Source: Candidatus Auribacterota bacterium (GTDB lineage Bacteria > Auribacterota > JAFGBW01 > JAFGJP01). From it: a stretch of 64,000 nucleotides of DNA. The DNA lies in NCBI GenBank assembly GCA_023144635.1, contig JAGLFH010000041.1, positions 97,661 to 161,660 on the forward strand, written 5' to 3'. Below, in pieces: positions 62,701 through 64,000 of the stretch. Position numbers and translations under genes: made by a program. The number at the start of each line of letters is the position of its first letter. The first letter of the stretch is position 1. The notes beneath the pieces were generated by a model. The model did no database searches, was not told the DNA's origin, and saw nothing but the letters and a program-made list of their open reading frames with translations.

Positions 62701-63075
62701 TTAGGCTTTTCCTATTAAATTTACTACTTTCTCATATAAATTATTAAATTGATATGGTTTTACAATATAACAACTAACACCGGATTTTACCGCTGTTATT
62801 ACATCAGATTTTTCAGATCTTGCTGTCAACATTATAACCGGTATATTTTTTGTTTTTTCATCTCTTTTCAAAAGTCTAGTTGCTTCCAAACCGTCAATGC
62901 CCGGCATCATCATATCCATAATTATCAAATCAGGACTTTCAGTAGCAGCTTTCTTAAGGCCTTCTTCTGCATTTGCTGCACCAATAGCCTCATAGCCTAC
63001 TTTATTAAGGTCAAAACTAAGGACATATCTTAATGATCCATGATCATCAACAACTAATATTTTTTTCTTGGACAT
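62701..63075 (-). CDS. CheY-like single-domain response regulator
   Basis: The 124-residue receiver domain has D10, D11 (ILVVDDHG), phospho-acceptor D54 (LIIMDMMMPG), T84 (MLTAR) and K106 (VKPYQF). There is no output domain. It lies 97 bp upstream of the second pilB on the same strand, like PilG/PilH or TFP-linked CheY proteins, and may control the pilus motors. Confidence 0.9.
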   Translation of the reverse strand: MSKKKILVVDDHGSLRYVLSFDLNKVGYEAIGAANAEEGLKKAATESPDLIIMDMMMPGIDGLEATRLLKRDEKTKNIPVIMLTARSEKSDVITAVKSGVSCYIVKPYQFNNLYEKVVNLIGKA

Positions 63076-63195
63076 ATTTTTCCTCTTATTAAATAATAAT
63101 TTAACTTGTTATCTATCGCAAGATTATTCTTTTATGAATATTTTTTATGGAAGTCTGTAATTTTTTTATGTATAGTTATGCATTCGTCTTCATAT

Positions 63196-63279
63196 GCCGG
63201 AGTGGCGGAACTGGCAGACGCGCTGGACTCAAAATCCAGTGACGGTAACGTCATGAGGGTTCGATTCCCTCCTCCGGCA
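63196..63279 (+). tRNA. tRNA-Leu (CAA)
   Basis: The acceptor stem GCCGGAG/CTCCGGC with discriminator A, the anticodon arm CTGGA-CTCAAAA-TCCAG (anticodon CAA, reading UUG), the long variable arm TGACGGTAACGTCA and the T arm GGGTTCGATTCCC are all present. It is a class II tRNA of 84 nt. CCA is not encoded. A TATAGT box about 20 bp upstream may be its -10 element. Confidence 0.97.
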
Positions 63280-63366
63280 TTTAATTATAAATATTAGCTT
63301 GCCCGATTAACTAACCGAAAGCTTTAACATTGTATAAAAATTAAAAAATTTTTTATAATATATCAT

Positions 63367-64000
63367 ATGGAAAAAATAATTTTAGATAAATTTCAAGAAG
63401 AAGCTATTAACCGCGCTCTAGAGAATCATTCTGTCATAGTAAGTGCTCCTACCGGAGCAGGTAAAACTCTTATTGCTGAACATGTAATAGACAATGCTTT
63501 GAGAAATAATCGAGGTGTAATTTATACCGCCCCTATAAAAGCTTTAAGTAATCAAAAGTTTCGAGATTTCACAAAAGTTTACTCCGAAAACAATGTAGGC
63601 ATAGTTACAGGTGATATAAGCATAAATAGAAGAGCCCCTATCCTTATAATGACTACTGAAGTCTTTCGAAATGTTATATTAGTTGAACCTGAACTGTTCG
63701 AAAATAGAGATTGGGTAATCTTTGATGAGATACATTATCTTGATGATATCGAAAGAGGTACAGTTTGGGAAGAAGCAATTATCCTTCTCCCTAATCATAT
63801 GAAAATGTTGGCGTTAAGCGCGACAATACCAAATATAGATGAATTTGTCCAATGGATAAAAAAAATTCATAATCACCCTATTACATCTATCGTAGAAAAT
63901 AATAGACCTGTTCCCTTACATTTATTTTTTCAATGCGACAATAAAATATACACTAATTTTGAAAATTTAAAATCCGCTAATATCTTACAGCAAAATTTAA
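63367..64000 (+). CDS. Ski2-like DEAD/DEAH-box helicase, N-terminal part (cut by window edge)
   Basis: Translation from the ATG is open for 211 codons to the window end. It has VSAPTGAGKTLIAEHVI (Walker A), TAPIKALSNQKFRDF (motif Ia), TTEVFRNVILVEP, VIFDEIHYLDD (motif II, DEIH) and LALSATIPNIDEF (motif III). The KALSNQK and DEIHYLDD wording is that of the Ski2/Mtr4/DOB1 branch of superfamily 2. It would unwind RNA or DNA with ATP. The helicase C-terminal half lies outside. Confidence 0.9.
   Translation, partial: MEKIILDKFQEEAINRALENHSVIVSAPTGAGKTLIAEHVIDNALRNNRGVIYTAPIKALSNQKFRDFTKVYSENNVGIVTGDISINRRAPILIMTTEVFRNVILVEPELFENRDWVIFDEIHYLDDIERGTVWEEAIILLPNHMKMLALSATIPNIDEFVQWIKKIHNHPITSIVENNRPVPLHLFFQCDNKIYTNFENLKSANILQQNL

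Noticed and set aside
63106..63297. 63-residue open frame containing the tRNA-Leu gene
   Set aside because: The peptide VAELADALDSKSSDGNVMRVRFPPP is the well-known false translation of a tRNA gene.

Overview
The window is AT-rich chromosomal DNA from a Gram-negative (two-membrane) bacterium. It encodes lipobox lipoproteins, an outer-membrane beta-barrel, a Wza-type export protein, type IV pilus motors, LexA/DinB, ParAB with parS, and RtcB/archease. Redox and sugar enzymes (rubredoxin, an iron-sulfur flavoprotein, a PPi-type phosphofructokinase) fit an anaerobic or fermentative life. Intergenic spaces carry short palindromic and micro-tandem repeats of a kind I associate with uncultured candidate phyla. 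I cannot place the phylum from this window alone.

Layout. 1-4.2 kb (minus): two membrane sensor proteins, one a HisKA protein without an ATPase domain and one cut by the window edge, behind a thiolase. 4.4-27.7 kb (plus): a long exopolysaccharide locus. It contains a priming glycosyl-phosphate transferase, an EpsD-like PpiC lipoprotein, a HAMP protein, a HExxH protein, a secreted protein, an OM barrel, a Wza-like exporter, a Wzz/BY-kinase, a broken methyltransferase, glycosyltransferases, a SAF-domain oxidoreductase, a Wzx flippase, a pyruvyltransferase, an FrhB-like Fe-S protein, a Wzy/ligase, a WecG/TagA transferase and a sugar epimerase. 27.8-38.4 kb: two large secreted glycosidase-like proteins on the minus strand flank a second small sugar group (TPR protein, ATP-grasp, a second Wzy/ligase, GNAT).

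38.4-50.5 kb is housekeeping: a solitary rplC with its own promoter and terminator, rubredoxin plus flavoprotein, a duplicated 208-bp segment before a four-helix-bundle gene, PPi-PFK, an SPFH lipoprotein/membrane pair, a lexA-orf-dinB SOS block, a FemAB/GNAT-like protein and an ATP-type PFK. 50.5-56.6 kb: parB-parA with two parS sites, then rtcB and archease separated by an opposing membrane protein, then an Mth938-domain gene broken by an inserted palindromic repeat. 56.8-63.1 kb (minus): CheY-like regulator, pilB, pilT, pilB and pilC. The window ends with tRNA-Leu(CAA) and the start of a Ski2-like helicase.

How the parts fit: the EPS locus has a full Wzx/Wzy-type pathway of priming, assembly, flipping, polymerisation, chain-length control and export, and the secreted glycosidases could trim the product. 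The strongest candidates for something undescribed are a palindromic element family with conserved arms and different cores (three copies, one inside a gene), the detached rplC transcription unit, and the Wzx / pyruvyltransferase / FrhB-like gene chain joined by 4-nt start-stop overlaps.
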